Shown here piece by piece: positions 52,373-61,970 of a stretch of DNA of 62,907 bases. The notes below the pieces were generated by a model. The model was not told where the DNA came from. It worked only from the letters and a program-made list of their open reading frames with translations, and did not search any database. A program made the position numbers and the translations under genes. Source of the DNA: an uncultured Alphaproteobacteria bacterium (lineage in GTDB: Bacteria > Pseudomonadota > Alphaproteobacteria > UBA8366 > JADFVY01); the NCBI GenBank assembly GCA_947259105.1, contig CAMYKU010000010.1, positions 851-63,757 of the forward strand. The letters are read 5' to 3'. Within the stretch, counting starts at the first letter, position 1. Each line of letters begins with the position of its first letter.

Positions 52373-54580
52373 TCAGCGCAATCCGACAGCCCCGGCGCCG
52401 CCGGCCTGCGCTACGGCGGCCAGCACGCTGTCGGTGAACAGGATTTCCGGCAGCATCACGCCGTCCGGCGCGTTGGGCCCGTAGACGGCGTTGAACGGTA
52501 TGCCGTATCGGCCGAATGTCGCGAGGTAGTCAGCGATTTCCTGGCTCGGCAGGGTCCAGTCGGCGCGCATGGCTACGATCGTGCCGTCCTCCAGCAGCGT
52601 CGCAATGGGATTGCGGTTCAGCACCGCGGCCTTGTTGACCTGGCAGGTGATGCACCAGTCCGCGGTGACGTCGACCAGCACGGTCTGCCCGTCGGCGACG
52701 AGACGGCGGATTTCCGCCTCGTCGAACGGCCGCCAGACGGCGTCGTTGAGCGCCCGTTTCCCGTCGGCCGCGCCGTCCGACGGCGCGAGCACCGGCGCCG
52801 CCACGATAGCGATCGCAAGCAAGCCGGCGATCTTGCCGGCATGCCGCCCCAGCCGCGAGCCTTCCGTCTGGCGCAGCCACAACAGGGCGCCGATCGCCAC
52901 CGCGAGCACGGCGATCCCGACGGCGGTGTCGGTGCCGGTTTCGGAGGCGATGACCGTGACCAGCCACACGCCGGTGGCGACCAGCAGCAGGCCCAGGATA
53001 TGCTTCATCGTGACCATCCAGGCGCCCGGCCGCGGAAGCCGCGTGGCCACGCCGGGGAATGCCGCGATAAGCAGGTACGGCGCCGACAGGCCCAACCCGA
53101 GGGCGCCGAAGACGAGGAAAATCTCGCCGGTCCCGCGGCTCAAAGCGAACCCGACGGCGGTGCCCAGGAACGGCGCCGAACACGGCGTGGCAAGCAGCGT
53201 CGCGAAGGCGCCGGTCAGGAAATGCCCGCCCAGCGAATGATGATGGTCGTGCTTCGGCCCGGTGTCGACGGCAATCAGGTTGCTCAACCGCTGTGGCAAC
53301 AGAATTTCGAAGAAGCCGAACAGATTGCAGGCGAACAGGGTAATCACGACCACCATGATCGCGAGGAATACCGGCTGCTGGAACTGAATTCCCCAGCCGA
53401 TCGTCGCACCGGCCGCCTTCATTGCAGCCAGCGCGGCCGCCAGAACCAGGAAACTGGTGATGATACCCGCGACCGAAGCGAGGAAACCGATCCGCACGTC
53501 GGTATTCTCGCGCCCGCCATGGCCCAGCACGCTAAGGAACTTCAGGGACAGCACCGGCAGCACACAAGGCATCAGGTTCAGGATCAGGCCGCCGACCAGC
53601 GCGAGCCCGAGGATGACCCAAAGCGAAACGCCGCCGGCCCCCGATGAGGCGCCGTAGCCGGGGGGCACAGCGGGAAACGCATCGACCAGCCCTCCGGGCA
53701 CGGCCTGCTCCACCGCGCGATCGCCGTCGACCAGCGTCACCAGCAGGGGCTCGGCAACCATCTCCGCCGGCTCCGCGCCCGACCCACGCAGGGTCACGAC
53801 GGCACGCCGTCCGTCACCGGAAAGCGCGACGCGCGGCGTCTCGAAGAAGGCGGACAGCGGACCCTCGACGAACACATCCGGCCGCACCAGGGGCTCGTCC
53901 GACCTGATCGCGAGCCGCAGCAGCACGGTCTCGTCCGCGTCCGGCGTCAGCACCGCCTCTTCGACTGCGACCCCGAGCACGTCAGCGGCCACCGGCACCC
54001 GTGCCCGGTAGCGGTCGATCAGCGCGGCTTCGCGCGTCGCAGCGGCCGGCCCGGCGGGGATGTCCAGCGCCAGCACGCCACTGCCGGGCACGCACAACTC
54101 CTTGCAGGTCAGGTAATTGACCTCGGCACGCAGGCGCAACGGCTGACCCGGGGTCTCCGGCCGGATCGTCAGCGGCAGCACGACCTCGTCCTTGTAGCCC
54201 AGGGACTCCAGGCCGAAGATCGTGAACCGTCCGGGCGCCGGCCAGGCCACATCGGCCGTCGAAAGATTGGCCGATTCCGCCCAGTTGATATCGGGCGGGA
54301 AACCCGCCGTGCCCGGTGAACGCCAGTAGATCTTCCAGCCCGGCTGCATATTGAACTGCAGGCCGAGCCGTAGCTCGTCCAGATCGCCGGCGGCGGCGAC
54401 CGCAGAAATCAGACGCATCTCCACCGGATTGTCGTCGTTCGACTGGTTGACCACGACCGGAGTCGGATCGACCTGATTCGACTCAACCGGATACGTTAAA
54501 TACGCGACCATCGTTGCCACGATGGCAACGGCCGACAACAGAGTGATTTTCAGACCGCGCAAGATAATATCGTTCCGCAA
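52373..54580 (-). CDS. DsbD/ScsB-like thiol:disulfide interchange protein
   Basis: About 735 residues. The N-terminal periplasmic domain has LTCKELCVPG with two cysteines. The middle domain has eight or so membrane segments with the DsbD-type LNLMPCVLPVLSLKFLSV and LATPCSAPFLGTAVGFAL. The C-terminal thioredoxin-like domain has VDVTADWCITCQVNK. It passes electrons from cytoplasmic thioredoxin to periplasmic substrates. The start is uncertain: TTG at 54580 or 54562 lies just before the first membrane segment, while the longest frame would overlap the upstream Sel1 gene. Confidence 0.9.
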   Translation of the reverse strand: MRNDIILRGLKITLLSAVAIVATMVAYLTYPVESNQVDPTPVVVNQSNDDNPVEMRLISAVAAAGDLDELRLGLQFNMQPGWKIYWRSPGTAGFPPDINWAESANLSTADVAWPAPGRFTIFGLESLGYKDEVVLPLTIRPETPGQPLRLRAEVNYLTCKELCVPGSGVLALDIPAGPAAATREAALIDRYRARVPVAADVLGVAVEEAVLTPDADETVLLRLAIRSDEPLVRPDVFVEGPLSAFFETPRVALSGDGRRAVVTLRGSGAEPAEMVAEPLLVTLVDGDRAVEQAVPGGLVDAFPAVPPGYGASSGAGGVSLWVILGLALVGGLILNLMPCVLPVLSLKFLSVLGHGGRENTDVRIGFLASVAGIITSFLVLAAALAAMKAAGATIGWGIQFQQPVFLAIMVVVITLFACNLFGFFEILLPQRLSNLIAVDTGPKHDHHHSLGGHFLTGAFATLLATPCSAPFLGTAVGFALSRGTGEIFLVFGALGLGLSAPYLLIAAFPGVATRLPRPGAWMVTMKHILGLLLVATGVWLVTVIASETGTDTAVGIAVLAVAIGALLWLRQTEGSRLGRHAGKIAGLLAIAIVAAPVLAPSDGAADGKRALNDAVWRPFDEAEIRRLVADGQTVLVDVTADWCITCQVNKAAVLNRNPIATLLEDGTIVAMRADWTLPSQEIADYLATFGRYGIPFNAVYGPNAPDGVMLPEILFTDSVLAAVAQAGGAGAVGLR

Positions 54581-54686
54581 AATTGCTGTTCCGGCGTGGC
54601 GCAGGCCCGCACCGGTTCGTTTCGACGACAGGTATATAGGGTCCTGCCCGCCATGTGTCGTCACAATCTTGTGTAAATACTGCGGT

Positions 54687-55463
54687 CTATTGGGCAATTT
54701 CCGTAGCGAAACGGCGCGCCATCGCGCGCGACGAGGCGCGTTCGGCCGCACTCATCTTGCCTTCCAGGCGGCGCGCGGCAGCGGCAGCGCCGGGATAGTC
54801 GTTGCCCGCGGCCAGTGTGTACCACGCATGCGCGCGCACCCGGTCGAGACGAACGCCGTTGTGGGGTGTCGAATACATCCGGCCAAGCGCGAACTGCGAG
54901 GCGGTATCGCCGTTTCCGGCCGCCTTGGAGAACCAGGTTTCGGCCTCGGCGTAGTCGACCGCAACGCCGTCGCCGTTGTAGTACAGCGCTCCGAGATTGT
55001 ACTGGGCTTCGCGATGCCCCTGATCGGCCGCCATCCGGTAGAGCCGGACGCCCTCATGCGGGTTTCGCGGCAACCCCTCGCCGCGGATATGCATGTTGCC
55101 GAGGCTGAACTGGGCCCACGCGTTGCCCGCCACGGATGCCTGCTGGTACCAGTACGCCGCCGCCGCAAAATCCCGATTCACACCGCGCCCGGTCCGGTAC
55201 ATCGTGCCCAGCATGAACTGCGCCTCGGGATGCCCTCGCTCTGCGGCGACCCGATACCATTGCACGGCATCGACAATCCGGCCCTCGCGGCTCAGCGCCA
55301 CCGCTTTGCGGAACGACTCCCCCGCGACCTCCGCATCGGGGCGGAGAGATTCGGGCGGATCCGGCGACACGGTGCCCCCACTGCCGCCCGCCGCACAGCC
55401 TGCAAGCAGCAGAAGCATACAGCCCAATATGGCGGCGGAAGGCGCCGTCTTTTTTCGATCCAT
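54687..55463 (-). CDS. Sel1-repeat lipoprotein
   Basis: A 258-residue protein with a lipobox (LLAGC) and about five Sel1-like repeats: IVDAVQWYRVAAERGHPEAQFMLGTMYRTGRGV, FAAAAYWYQQASVAGNAWAQFSLGNMHIRGEG, GVRLYRMAADQGHREAQYNLGALYYNGDGV, EAETWFSKAAGNGDTASQFALGRMY. The C-terminus is EGKMSAAERASSRAMARRFATEI. It is a probable periplasmic scaffold; the partner is unknown. It lies upstream of the DsbD-like gene. Confidence 0.9.
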   Translation of the reverse strand: MDRKKTAPSAAILGCMLLLLAGCAAGGSGGTVSPDPPESLRPDAEVAGESFRKAVALSREGRIVDAVQWYRVAAERGHPEAQFMLGTMYRTGRGVNRDFAAAAYWYQQASVAGNAWAQFSLGNMHIRGEGLPRNPHEGVRLYRMAADQGHREAQYNLGALYYNGDGVAVDYAEAETWFSKAAGNGDTASQFALGRMYSTPHNGVRLDRVRAHAWYTLAAGNDYPGAAAAARRLEGKMSAAERASSRAMARRFATEIAQ

Positions 55464-55605
55464 GCCGACCGCCCTTCGGTGTTCACGGTGTTTTGTTGCG
55501 CAGTGTACCCTATTTTTCAGTGGAATACCGGATCCTGGCGCAAAAAAACACCAGCTTGACCTTTGTTTAACCGCGGTTTCGTAATATCTTTCCTGTAGGC
55601 ACGGA

Positions 55606-56244
55606 ATGCCCGCTCCCGTTCTTCAGCGCGCACGCGGAGGCAGGAGTTGGGTTAAGGGCGAGGCGCAATTGATTGATACGGACGACAATCCTGGATATCT
55701 GACCGGTCAGCTGCTGATCGCGATGCCGCATATGCAGGATACGCGATTCGAGCGGTCCGTCATTTATCTGTGCGTCCACAACTCCGACGGCGCAATGGGC
55801 CTGGTGATCAACCAGCTCGCGGACGAGTTGAGTTTTCCCGATCTGATGGAGCAGCTGGGAATCGAATCGAACGGCGGCGATGCCGGGATGCCGATCCATG
55901 TCGGCGGGCCGGTGGAGTCGGGGCGCGGCTTCGTTCTCCATACCAACGACTACGCCCAGGGCAGCACCATCAAGGTCGACGAGTGGGTCAGCCTGACCGC
56001 GACCGTCGATATTCTGAAGGATATCGCCGAAGGCCGCGGCCCCCGCCAGGCGTTGCTGGCTCTGGGTTACGCGGGCTGGGGCGCCGGCCAGCTCGACGGC
56101 GAGATCCAGCAGAATTCCTGGCTGAACGTGAATGCCGACGAATCCCTGCTGTTCGGCGACCATCCCGACACCAAATGGGAACAGTCCCTCGCCAAACTGG
56201 GCATCGATCTGTCGCTGCTGTCGGGCCAGGCAGGACACGCCTGA
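55606..56244 (+). CDS. UPF0301 YqgE/AlgH family protein
   Basis: A 212-residue protein: GYLTGQLLIAMPHMQDTRFERSVIYLCVHNSDGAMGLVINQ, HVGGPVESGRGFVLHTNDY, and ALLALGYAGWGAGQLDGEIQQNSWLNVNADESLLF. This is the YqgE/AlgH pattern; the function is not settled and regulation of other genes has been proposed. The start at 55606 is the first ATG; the conserved region begins about 28 residues later, so the true start may be downstream. Confidence 0.93.
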   Translation: MPAPVLQRARGGRSWVKGEAQLIDTDDNPGYLTGQLLIAMPHMQDTRFERSVIYLCVHNSDGAMGLVINQLADELSFPDLMEQLGIESNGGDAGMPIHVGGPVESGRGFVLHTNDYAQGSTIKVDEWVSLTATVDILKDIAEGRGPRQALLALGYAGWGAGQLDGEIQQNSWLNVNADESLLFGDHPDTKWEQSLAKLGIDLSLLSGQAGHA

Positions 56245-56247
56245 GTC

Positions 56248-56847
56248 TTACCGCCCGTTCGCGCCGCCGGGCCGCGGGTCGTCGCGCAGAATGCCGAACA
56301 GAAGATGGTCGCGCCAGCGGCCGTCGATCTTCAGGTAACCGCGTGCCAGCCCCTCTTTGCGAAAACCGCATTTCAGGAGCAGACCGCGACTCGCTTCGTT
56401 GTGCGGCAGGCAGGCCGCCTCGACGCGATGGAGATTGAGGTGGCCGAAGGCGTGATCCAGGACGCAAGCGACGGACTCGGTCATATAGCCCTGCCGGGTG
56501 TGCGGCTCGCCGGTCCAGTACCCCAGGCCGCCCGTTGCGGACACGCCATAGCGTATGTTGGACAGCGTTATGCCGCCGACCATGACGCTGTTTTTGCGGT
56601 CGAAGATGAGAAATCCGTAGCCGGTGCCGGCACGCCATTCATCCCGGATCTGGGCGTGGCGGCGGCGGAAGGCAGCACGTGAGGCCCCGTCCGGCGGCCA
56701 GGTCGGCTCCCATGGTTTCAGAAACTCCTGGCTCTGCTCCCGCAGCGCCGCCCATGCACCGGCGTCACGCGCGACCGGGGCGCGAAGCATGACACGCGGA
56801 CCGGTCAGCGTTATGCCCGGCGCCCGGTTACGGAAGAACGACCACAT
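56248..56847 (-). CDS. GNAT acetyltransferase (RimJ-like)
   Basis: A 199-residue N-acetyltransferase: ITLTGPRVMLRAPVARDAGAWAALRE, GGLGYWTGEPHTRQGYMTESVACVLDHAFGHLNLHRVEAACLPHNEASRGLLLKCGFRKEGLARGYL and RDHLLFGIL. It matches the RimJ/RimL subgroup, which acetylates protein N-termini or small molecules. It lies downstream of the M16 peptidase gene on the same strand (29-nt gap), probably cotranscribed. Confidence 0.92.
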   Translation of the reverse strand: MWSFFRNRAPGITLTGPRVMLRAPVARDAGAWAALREQSQEFLKPWEPTWPPDGASRAAFRRRHAQIRDEWRAGTGYGFLIFDRKNSVMVGGITLSNIRYGVSATGGLGYWTGEPHTRQGYMTESVACVLDHAFGHLNLHRVEAACLPHNEASRGLLLKCGFRKEGLARGYLKIDGRWRDHLLFGILRDDPRPGGANGR

Positions 56848-56876
56848 GCGCAGCTTTCCCGGTGGCCCGGCCGGCT

Positions 56877-58136
56877 TCAGGCGGAGAGCCTTGCGGCAAA
56901 TTCGTCATACGGCATCATACGGCGCAAGGGCCCGATGGCGGCCAGCGACGGCCGGCCGCTGAAGATGCGCCGGGCGACGCTGGCGACCGCGGTGATATCG
57001 ACCGCTTCGATCCGCTGGACGATCTCGGAGACGGGGATCGGCCGGCCGTAGATCAGCACCTGTTCGCCGATCTGTTCGGCCCGCGCCCCTGTCGATTCCA
57101 GCGACATCAGGGTCGCCGCCTTGAGCTGGTTCCGCGCCCGCCGGATCTCGGATTCCTCCAGGCTGTCGACAAGCCGGCGAATCTCTTCGCACAACACCGG
57201 CATGAGTTCCTCGACCTCGCGCTCGCCCGTGCCCGCATATATGCCGAAGAGGCCGCAATCGGAATAATGCGACCCGTAGGCGTGGATCGAGTAGACCAGC
57301 CCGCGGCGTTCCCGGATCTCCTGGAACAACCGCGACGACATGCCGCCGCCGAACAGAACCGAGAAGACCGAGGCCGCAAAGAGATCGGGGTCATGCAGCC
57401 CGACACCCGGAAACCCCACGGTAAGATGTACCTGCTCGAGGTGCTTGTCTTCGATGTGGGCGCCGCCGCCATAGGCCGCCGTCTCGTTGCGCAGCGGGCC
57501 GTGGCCGGGCAAATCCTGGAACAGCGACTCGGCCAGGGCCACCAAGTGCTCGTGCTCGATCATGCCGGCGGCGGACAGCACCATACCGCCGCTGCCATAG
57601 GCCTCGCCCATATAGCCGACAATGGCCTCGCGCGGCATCTTTCGCACCCGCTCCGCATCGCCCAGGACCGGGCGGCCCAGCGGCTGTTCGGGATAGGCGG
57701 TCGACTGGAAGTGGTCGAAAACGACGTCGTCGGGCGTGTCGTGCGCCTGCCCGATCTCCTGCAGCACGACGCTGCGTTCGCGGGCCAACTCCTCGGCGTC
57801 GAACGTCGAGTACTGCAGGATGTCCGCCAGGATATCGACCGCCAGCGCAGCATCTTCCTTCAGAACCTTCGCGTAATAGGCCGTGTGTTCGCGCGTCGTG
57901 TAGGCGTTCAGATGGCCGCCGACCGCTTCGACCTCGGCCGCGATATCCAGCGCGGAGCGGCGCTCCGTCCCCTTGAACGCCATATGCTCGAGCAGGTGGG
58001 CGACGCCGTTGATCTCGGCAGGCTCGTTGCGCGTACCGGCGTCGACGAACACGCCGACCGAAACCGTCTCGACCGCGTCCATGGTATGGCTGACGACACG
58101 CAGTCCGTTGTCGAGCCGTGTCAGCTGCACGCTCAT
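56877..58136 (-). CDS. M16-family zinc peptidase (mitochondrial processing peptidase-like)
   Basis: A 419-residue metallopeptidase. The inverted zinc motif HLLEH lies in NGVAHLLEHMAFKGTERRS, and the distal Glu in AYTTREHTAYYAKVL / DAEELARERSVVLQEI. The C-terminal half has FGGGMSSRLFQEIRERRGLVYSIHAYGSHYSD. It resembles the beta subunit of mitochondrial processing peptidase, as expected for alphaproteobacteria. Its ATG overlaps thrC's stop by 4 nt. Confidence 0.95.
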   Translation of the reverse strand: MSVQLTRLDNGLRVVSHTMDAVETVSVGVFVDAGTRNEPAEINGVAHLLEHMAFKGTERRSALDIAAEVEAVGGHLNAYTTREHTAYYAKVLKEDAALAVDILADILQYSTFDAEELARERSVVLQEIGQAHDTPDDVVFDHFQSTAYPEQPLGRPVLGDAERVRKMPREAIVGYMGEAYGSGGMVLSAAGMIEHEHLVALAESLFQDLPGHGPLRNETAAYGGGAHIEDKHLEQVHLTVGFPGVGLHDPDLFAASVFSVLFGGGMSSRLFQEIRERRGLVYSIHAYGSHYSDCGLFGIYAGTGEREVEELMPVLCEEIRRLVDSLEESEIRRARNQLKAATLMSLESTGARAEQIGEQVLIYGRPIPVSEIVQRIEAVDITAVASVARRIFSGRPSLAAIGPLRRMMPYDEFAARLSA

Positions 58137-59539
58137 GCCGCGCCCTCCATGGTGGCGCCGGCACGGACATGCGCCTTCACCGCTTCCAGGTCGTTCGGCA
58201 GCACCGCGTACTGCTCATCGCGTGTCAGCAGGTCGGCCAGCCGAGGCGGCAGGGCGGGGCGAATCCCGGTGGCCCGCTCCACCGCGTCCGGGAACTTGGC
58301 GGGGTGGGCGGTCGCCAGCGCGACGATGGGCGTTGCCGGATAACGCGCCTTGGCTCGGGCCGCCCCCACACCGATCACGGTGTGCGGATCCAGGAGCGCG
58401 CCATGCGCCCGGTATTCGGAGACGATCGTAGACAACGTCTGGTCGTCGTCCATGCGATATCCGCCGAACAGGGCGCGGATCGGCTTCATGCCGCCCTGCG
58501 GCACGGTCAGCGTCCCGGTGCGGCGGAACTCAATCATCGTATCCATCACCGCGCGGCCCTCGCGTCCGCAGATGTCGAACAGCAGCCGCTCGAAATTGCT
58601 CGAGACCTGGATGTCCATGCTCGGCGAGAGCGATAGTTCGACGTCGGACATTTCCATGATTCCGGTTTCGATGAAACGGGTCAGGATGTCGTTGCGGTTC
58701 GACCCGATGACCAGCTCGGCGACGGGCAGGCCCATCTGCCGCGCCGCGTAGCCCGCATAGACGTTGCCGAAATTTCCGGTTGGCACGGCGAACCCCACGG
58801 GGCGGTCGGGCGCACCCAGCGCCACCGCGGCCTGAACGTAATAGACGATCTGGGCCATGATCCGCGCCCAGTTGATCGAGTTCACCGCGCTGAGCCGCAA
58901 CTCGTCGCGGAAACCGCGGTCGGCGAACATCGCCTTGACCAGATCCTGGCAGTCGTCGAACGAACCCTCGACCGCGATATTGTGGATGTTGGCCGCCGTG
59001 ACCGTGGTCATCTGGCGGCGCTGCACCTCCGACACACGGCCATGCGGATGCAGGATGAAAACGTCGATCGAGTCGCGATCGCGGCAGGCTTCGATGGCGG
59101 CCGAGCCGGTATCGCCGGAGGTCGCTCCGACGATGGTGACCCGCTCGCCGCGGCGGGTCAGCACATGGTCGAACAGGCGCCCGAGAAGCTGCAGCGCGAT
59201 GTCCTTGAAGGCCAGGGTCGGCCCGTGGAACAGTTCCATCAGCCACAGATTGGCGTCGAGTTGCCGCAGCGGCGCCACCGCCGCGTGGTCGAAACCCGCG
59301 TAGGCATCATGCACCAGCCCCTCGAACGCGGTGTCTTCGATGCGCCCGCCGAGGAACGGCGTCATGATGCGGATCGCGGTTTCCGCATAGGACAGGCCGC
59401 GCAGGGCGCGAAATTGGTCGGCATCGAAATGCGGCCAGGTTTCCGGCACATAGAGACCGCCGTCCGCGGCCAGGCCAGCCAGCAGAACCTCGTCGAATTC
59501 CAGGATCGGGGCATCGCCCCTTGTACTGATATAGCGCAC
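58133..59539 (-). CDS. thrC: Threonine synthase
   Basis: A 468-residue PLP enzyme that converts O-phosphohomoserine to threonine. The PLP lysine is in ELFHGPTLAFKDIALQLLG. Other motifs are TIVGATSGDTGSAAIEACRDRDSIDVFILHPHGRVSEVQRRQM, FAVPTGNFGNVYAGYAARQMG and the N-terminal MRYISTRGDAPILEFDEVLLAGLAADGGLYVPE. It works with thrB at 49.3 kb. It is coupled with the M16 gene, an arrangement common in alphaproteobacteria. Confidence 0.97.
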   Translation of the reverse strand: MRYISTRGDAPILEFDEVLLAGLAADGGLYVPETWPHFDADQFRALRGLSYAETAIRIMTPFLGGRIEDTAFEGLVHDAYAGFDHAAVAPLRQLDANLWLMELFHGPTLAFKDIALQLLGRLFDHVLTRRGERVTIVGATSGDTGSAAIEACRDRDSIDVFILHPHGRVSEVQRRQMTTVTAANIHNIAVEGSFDDCQDLVKAMFADRGFRDELRLSAVNSINWARIMAQIVYYVQAAVALGAPDRPVGFAVPTGNFGNVYAGYAARQMGLPVAELVIGSNRNDILTRFIETGIMEMSDVELSLSPSMDIQVSSNFERLLFDICGREGRAVMDTMIEFRRTGTLTVPQGGMKPIRALFGGYRMDDDQTLSTIVSEYRAHGALLDPHTVIGVGAARAKARYPATPIVALATAHPAKFPDAVERATGIRPALPPRLADLLTRDEQYAVLPNDLEAVKAHVRAGATMEGAA

Positions 59540-59601
59540 GCGGTCAGTCCGTTTTATCGAGCGCCCAAACTAGCGGCGCGGCCGGCCGCAAGCAAGGCGA
59601 G

Positions 59602-61104
59602 TCAGGCCGCCTCCAGATAGCGCTCCTTCAGATGGGCCTCGAAAGCCGCGGCGCCGAGCGGCGCGCCGGTCGCCTCGCGCAGGAGCTCATCGGTGGACAG
59701 CAGCGATCCCTTGCCGTGGACATGTTCCCGGAGCCATGCCATGAGCGGCGCAAAATCGCCGCGCCCGACCCCGGCCATGATTTCCGGATCGGCCACGCGC
59801 GCCGCCGCCGCGAACTGCGCAGCCGCCATCGCGCCGAGCGTATAGGTGGGAAAATAACCGAAATCGCCGCCCGGCCAGTGGATGTCCTGAAGGCAGCCGA
59901 GCCGGTCGTCCGGCGGCGTAATGTTCAGAAGCTCCGCCATCCCGTCGTTCCAGGCGCCGGGCAGGTCCGCGACCGCGAGGTCGCCGGCGATCAGGGCCCG
60001 CTCCAGCCGCGTGCGCAGGATGATATGCGCCGGGTAGGTGACTTCGTCCGCATCGACCCTGATGAAGCCGGGCCGTACCAGGATCGCCAGCCGGTGAAGG
60101 TTGTCCGGCGTCCAGGCAGGGCCGGGCGCCTTGAACGCCGCGGCGATGACCGGCGCGGCCCAGTCGAAGAACGCGCGCGAGCGGCAAACCTGCATCTCGA
60201 CAAGCAGCGACTGGCTCTCGTGCAGCGTCATGCCGCGCGCCCGGCCGACCGGCTGGCGCCGCCATTGGCGCGGTAACCCGCGTTCGTACATGGCATGGCC
60301 GGACTCATGCAGCACACCCATCAGGGCCCCGGCATAATCGGCCTTGCTGTAGCGGGTGGTGATCCGGCTGTCGTCGGGAATGCCGCCGGAAAACGGATGC
60401 AGGCTTTCGTCCAGCCGGGCGCTCTTGAAATCCAGCCCCACGGCCTCCGCCATCCGGCGGCACAGCCGTTTCTGCGCCGCCACCGGGAACGGCCCGTCCG
60501 GAGCAACGGGGGCACGGCTGCGCGCCTGCTTCGCCAGTACCGCATCGAGGAATTCCGGCAGGAAGGCCGCATAGTCGTCAAGGATGGCGCCGATACGCCG
60601 TGCATCGGCGCCGGGTTCGTATTCGTCCATCAGGGCGTCGTAGACGGGCCGGCCGAGCGCCGCCGACTTGGCCTGTCCGACCTCGCGGGTCAGCCTTACG
60701 ACGTCCTCCAGGCCGGATTGCAGGGCCCGGAAGTCGGAGTCCGGGCGGGCCGTGCGCCAGACGGTTTCGCACTCCGACGTCGCGCGGGACCGGGCCGCGA
60801 CGAGATCGGCGGGAATGGCAGTGGCATGAAGCCAGGCCCGCCGCATTTCCCGCAAGTTTGCGGCCTGCCACCGGTCCAGCGCTGCGGCTTCCGCATCCGC
60901 GGCGGCCAGATCGCCGGCGATGTGCGGGCCGGTGAGCATTTCGTGCGACAGCACCCGTAATTCCGCTATTTGCTCGGCGCGGGCGCGGGCGCCGCCGGGC
61001 GGCATCACGACGGACATGTCCCAATGCAGCACGCCGGCCGCTTCCCCGACCAATGCATGGCGGCGAAACGCCGCCTCAAGGCGCCGATAAGCCTTCATGT
61101 GCAT
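59602..61104 (-). CDS. M32-family carboxypeptidase (Taq type)
   Basis: A 500-residue zinc carboxypeptidase. The zinc motif HESGH is in GVLHESGHAMYERGLPRQW, and the third ligand in MTLHESQSLLVEMQVCRS. Other motifs are RRHALVGEAAGVLHWD near the N-terminus and HPFSGGIPDDSRITTRYS. It removes C-terminal residues from peptides. Two adjacent ATGs (61104, 61098) are possible. Its start abuts the SURF1 stop. Confidence 0.95.
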   Translation of the reverse strand: MHMKAYRRLEAAFRRHALVGEAAGVLHWDMSVVMPPGGARARAEQIAELRVLSHEMLTGPHIAGDLAAADAEAAALDRWQAANLREMRRAWLHATAIPADLVAARSRATSECETVWRTARPDSDFRALQSGLEDVVRLTREVGQAKSAALGRPVYDALMDEYEPGADARRIGAILDDYAAFLPEFLDAVLAKQARSRAPVAPDGPFPVAAQKRLCRRMAEAVGLDFKSARLDESLHPFSGGIPDDSRITTRYSKADYAGALMGVLHESGHAMYERGLPRQWRRQPVGRARGMTLHESQSLLVEMQVCRSRAFFDWAAPVIAAAFKAPGPAWTPDNLHRLAILVRPGFIRVDADEVTYPAHIILRTRLERALIAGDLAVADLPGAWNDGMAELLNITPPDDRLGCLQDIHWPGGDFGYFPTYTLGAMAAAQFAAAARVADPEIMAGVGRGDFAPLMAWLREHVHGKGSLLSTDELLREATGAPLGAAAFEAHLKERYLEAA

Positions 61105-61923
61105 TCAGTCCCGACCGTCCCTGTCTTCCCCGGATCCGAGCCGTGCATGATAGACGAGATAAACCGCCAGCAGGGCGACCGCGAGGGCGAACCACGTGAT
61201 CGCATAGGACAGGTGGTTGTTGGGCAGCTCGACCCGCCAGGTGTTCGGGATCGGGAACGCCGGCGCCTGCCGCGTTTCGGCCTTGCCCGCTGCTGCGTCG
61301 CCGTCCGCTGCTGCCGCCGTTTCTCCATTCGCGGGCTCATGGACGACCGGCGCCTCGCCGGTCGCATAGACATAATAATCCACGAAGGGCAGCACACCGA
61401 CCGACCCTGCCATGGCCGAGAGGTCCACGTAGTACCAATCGTTCTTGTCCGGACGGTTGGCCGGGGTCAGCCAGCCCGCCGGCTCCGGCGTGCGGACGAT
61501 GCCGGTCACTTCGACCTCCTGCGCCGCGGCACCGCCGTTGCGATCCGCCCCGGCCGGCCAGTTCATCGGCGCCCAGCCGCGGTCCACCATCAGCGTAGGG
61601 CCGCCATCGGAGCGCACCAGGGGCGTCATCAGATTGATCCCGGGCGTGCCGTCGCGGACCCTGTTCAGCAGATGCCTCTCGGCATCGTAGATGAAGCGTC
61701 CGGTAACCTTGACCGGCCGATGAAGCAGGTCCGAGGTCGGAATCCGGCTATCGACGGGGAGCGGGATGGCCGGTGCGCCGCCCCGGATCTGCAACTCATC
61801 GATCAGCGCCGCCTTCCACTGCATCCGATGCAATTGCCATCCGCCCAGCGTCACCAGCACCGCCAGCGCCGGCACGGTGATCAGGGTCGGCCATAATGTC
61901 GGTCGGAATTTCACGGTCGGCAT
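61105..61923 (-). CDS. SURF1-family cytochrome oxidase assembly protein
   Basis: A 272-residue inner-membrane protein with two membrane segments: LITVPALAVLVTLGGWQLHR near the N-terminus and the C-terminal NNHLSYAITWFALAVALLAVYLVY. The loop has ERHLLNRVRDGTPGINLMTPLV and LMVDRGWAPMN. SURF1 delivers heme a to the oxidase. It lies downstream of the COX3 and DUF983 genes in the same direction, which fits its role. A Gly/Ala-rich acidic insert is at residues 200-220. Confidence 0.94.
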   Translation of the reverse strand: MPTVKFRPTLWPTLITVPALAVLVTLGGWQLHRMQWKAALIDELQIRGGAPAIPLPVDSRIPTSDLLHRPVKVTGRFIYDAERHLLNRVRDGTPGINLMTPLVRSDGGPTLMVDRGWAPMNWPAGADRNGGAAAQEVEVTGIVRTPEPAGWLTPANRPDKNDWYYVDLSAMAGSVGVLPFVDYYVYATGEAPVVHEPANGETAAAADGDAAAGKAETRQAPAFPIPNTWRVELPNNHLSYAITWFALAVALLAVYLVYHARLGSGEDRDGRD

Positions 61924-61970
61924 ACCCCGAAACGATCGCGCATGGATCCCCGGATAGGACGATGCGGCAC

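Noticed and set aside
52274..53647. A long open frame on the plus strand opposite the DsbD-like gene
   Set aside because: It is the antisense shadow of a gene with clear membrane, CxxC and thioredoxin motifs. Its own product is Arg/Gln/His-rich low-complexity sequence with no family pattern.
54581..54751. Full-length N-terminus for the DsbD-like gene
   Set aside because: It would overlap the Sel1 lipoprotein gene by 65 nt and gives a sequence with no signal-like character.
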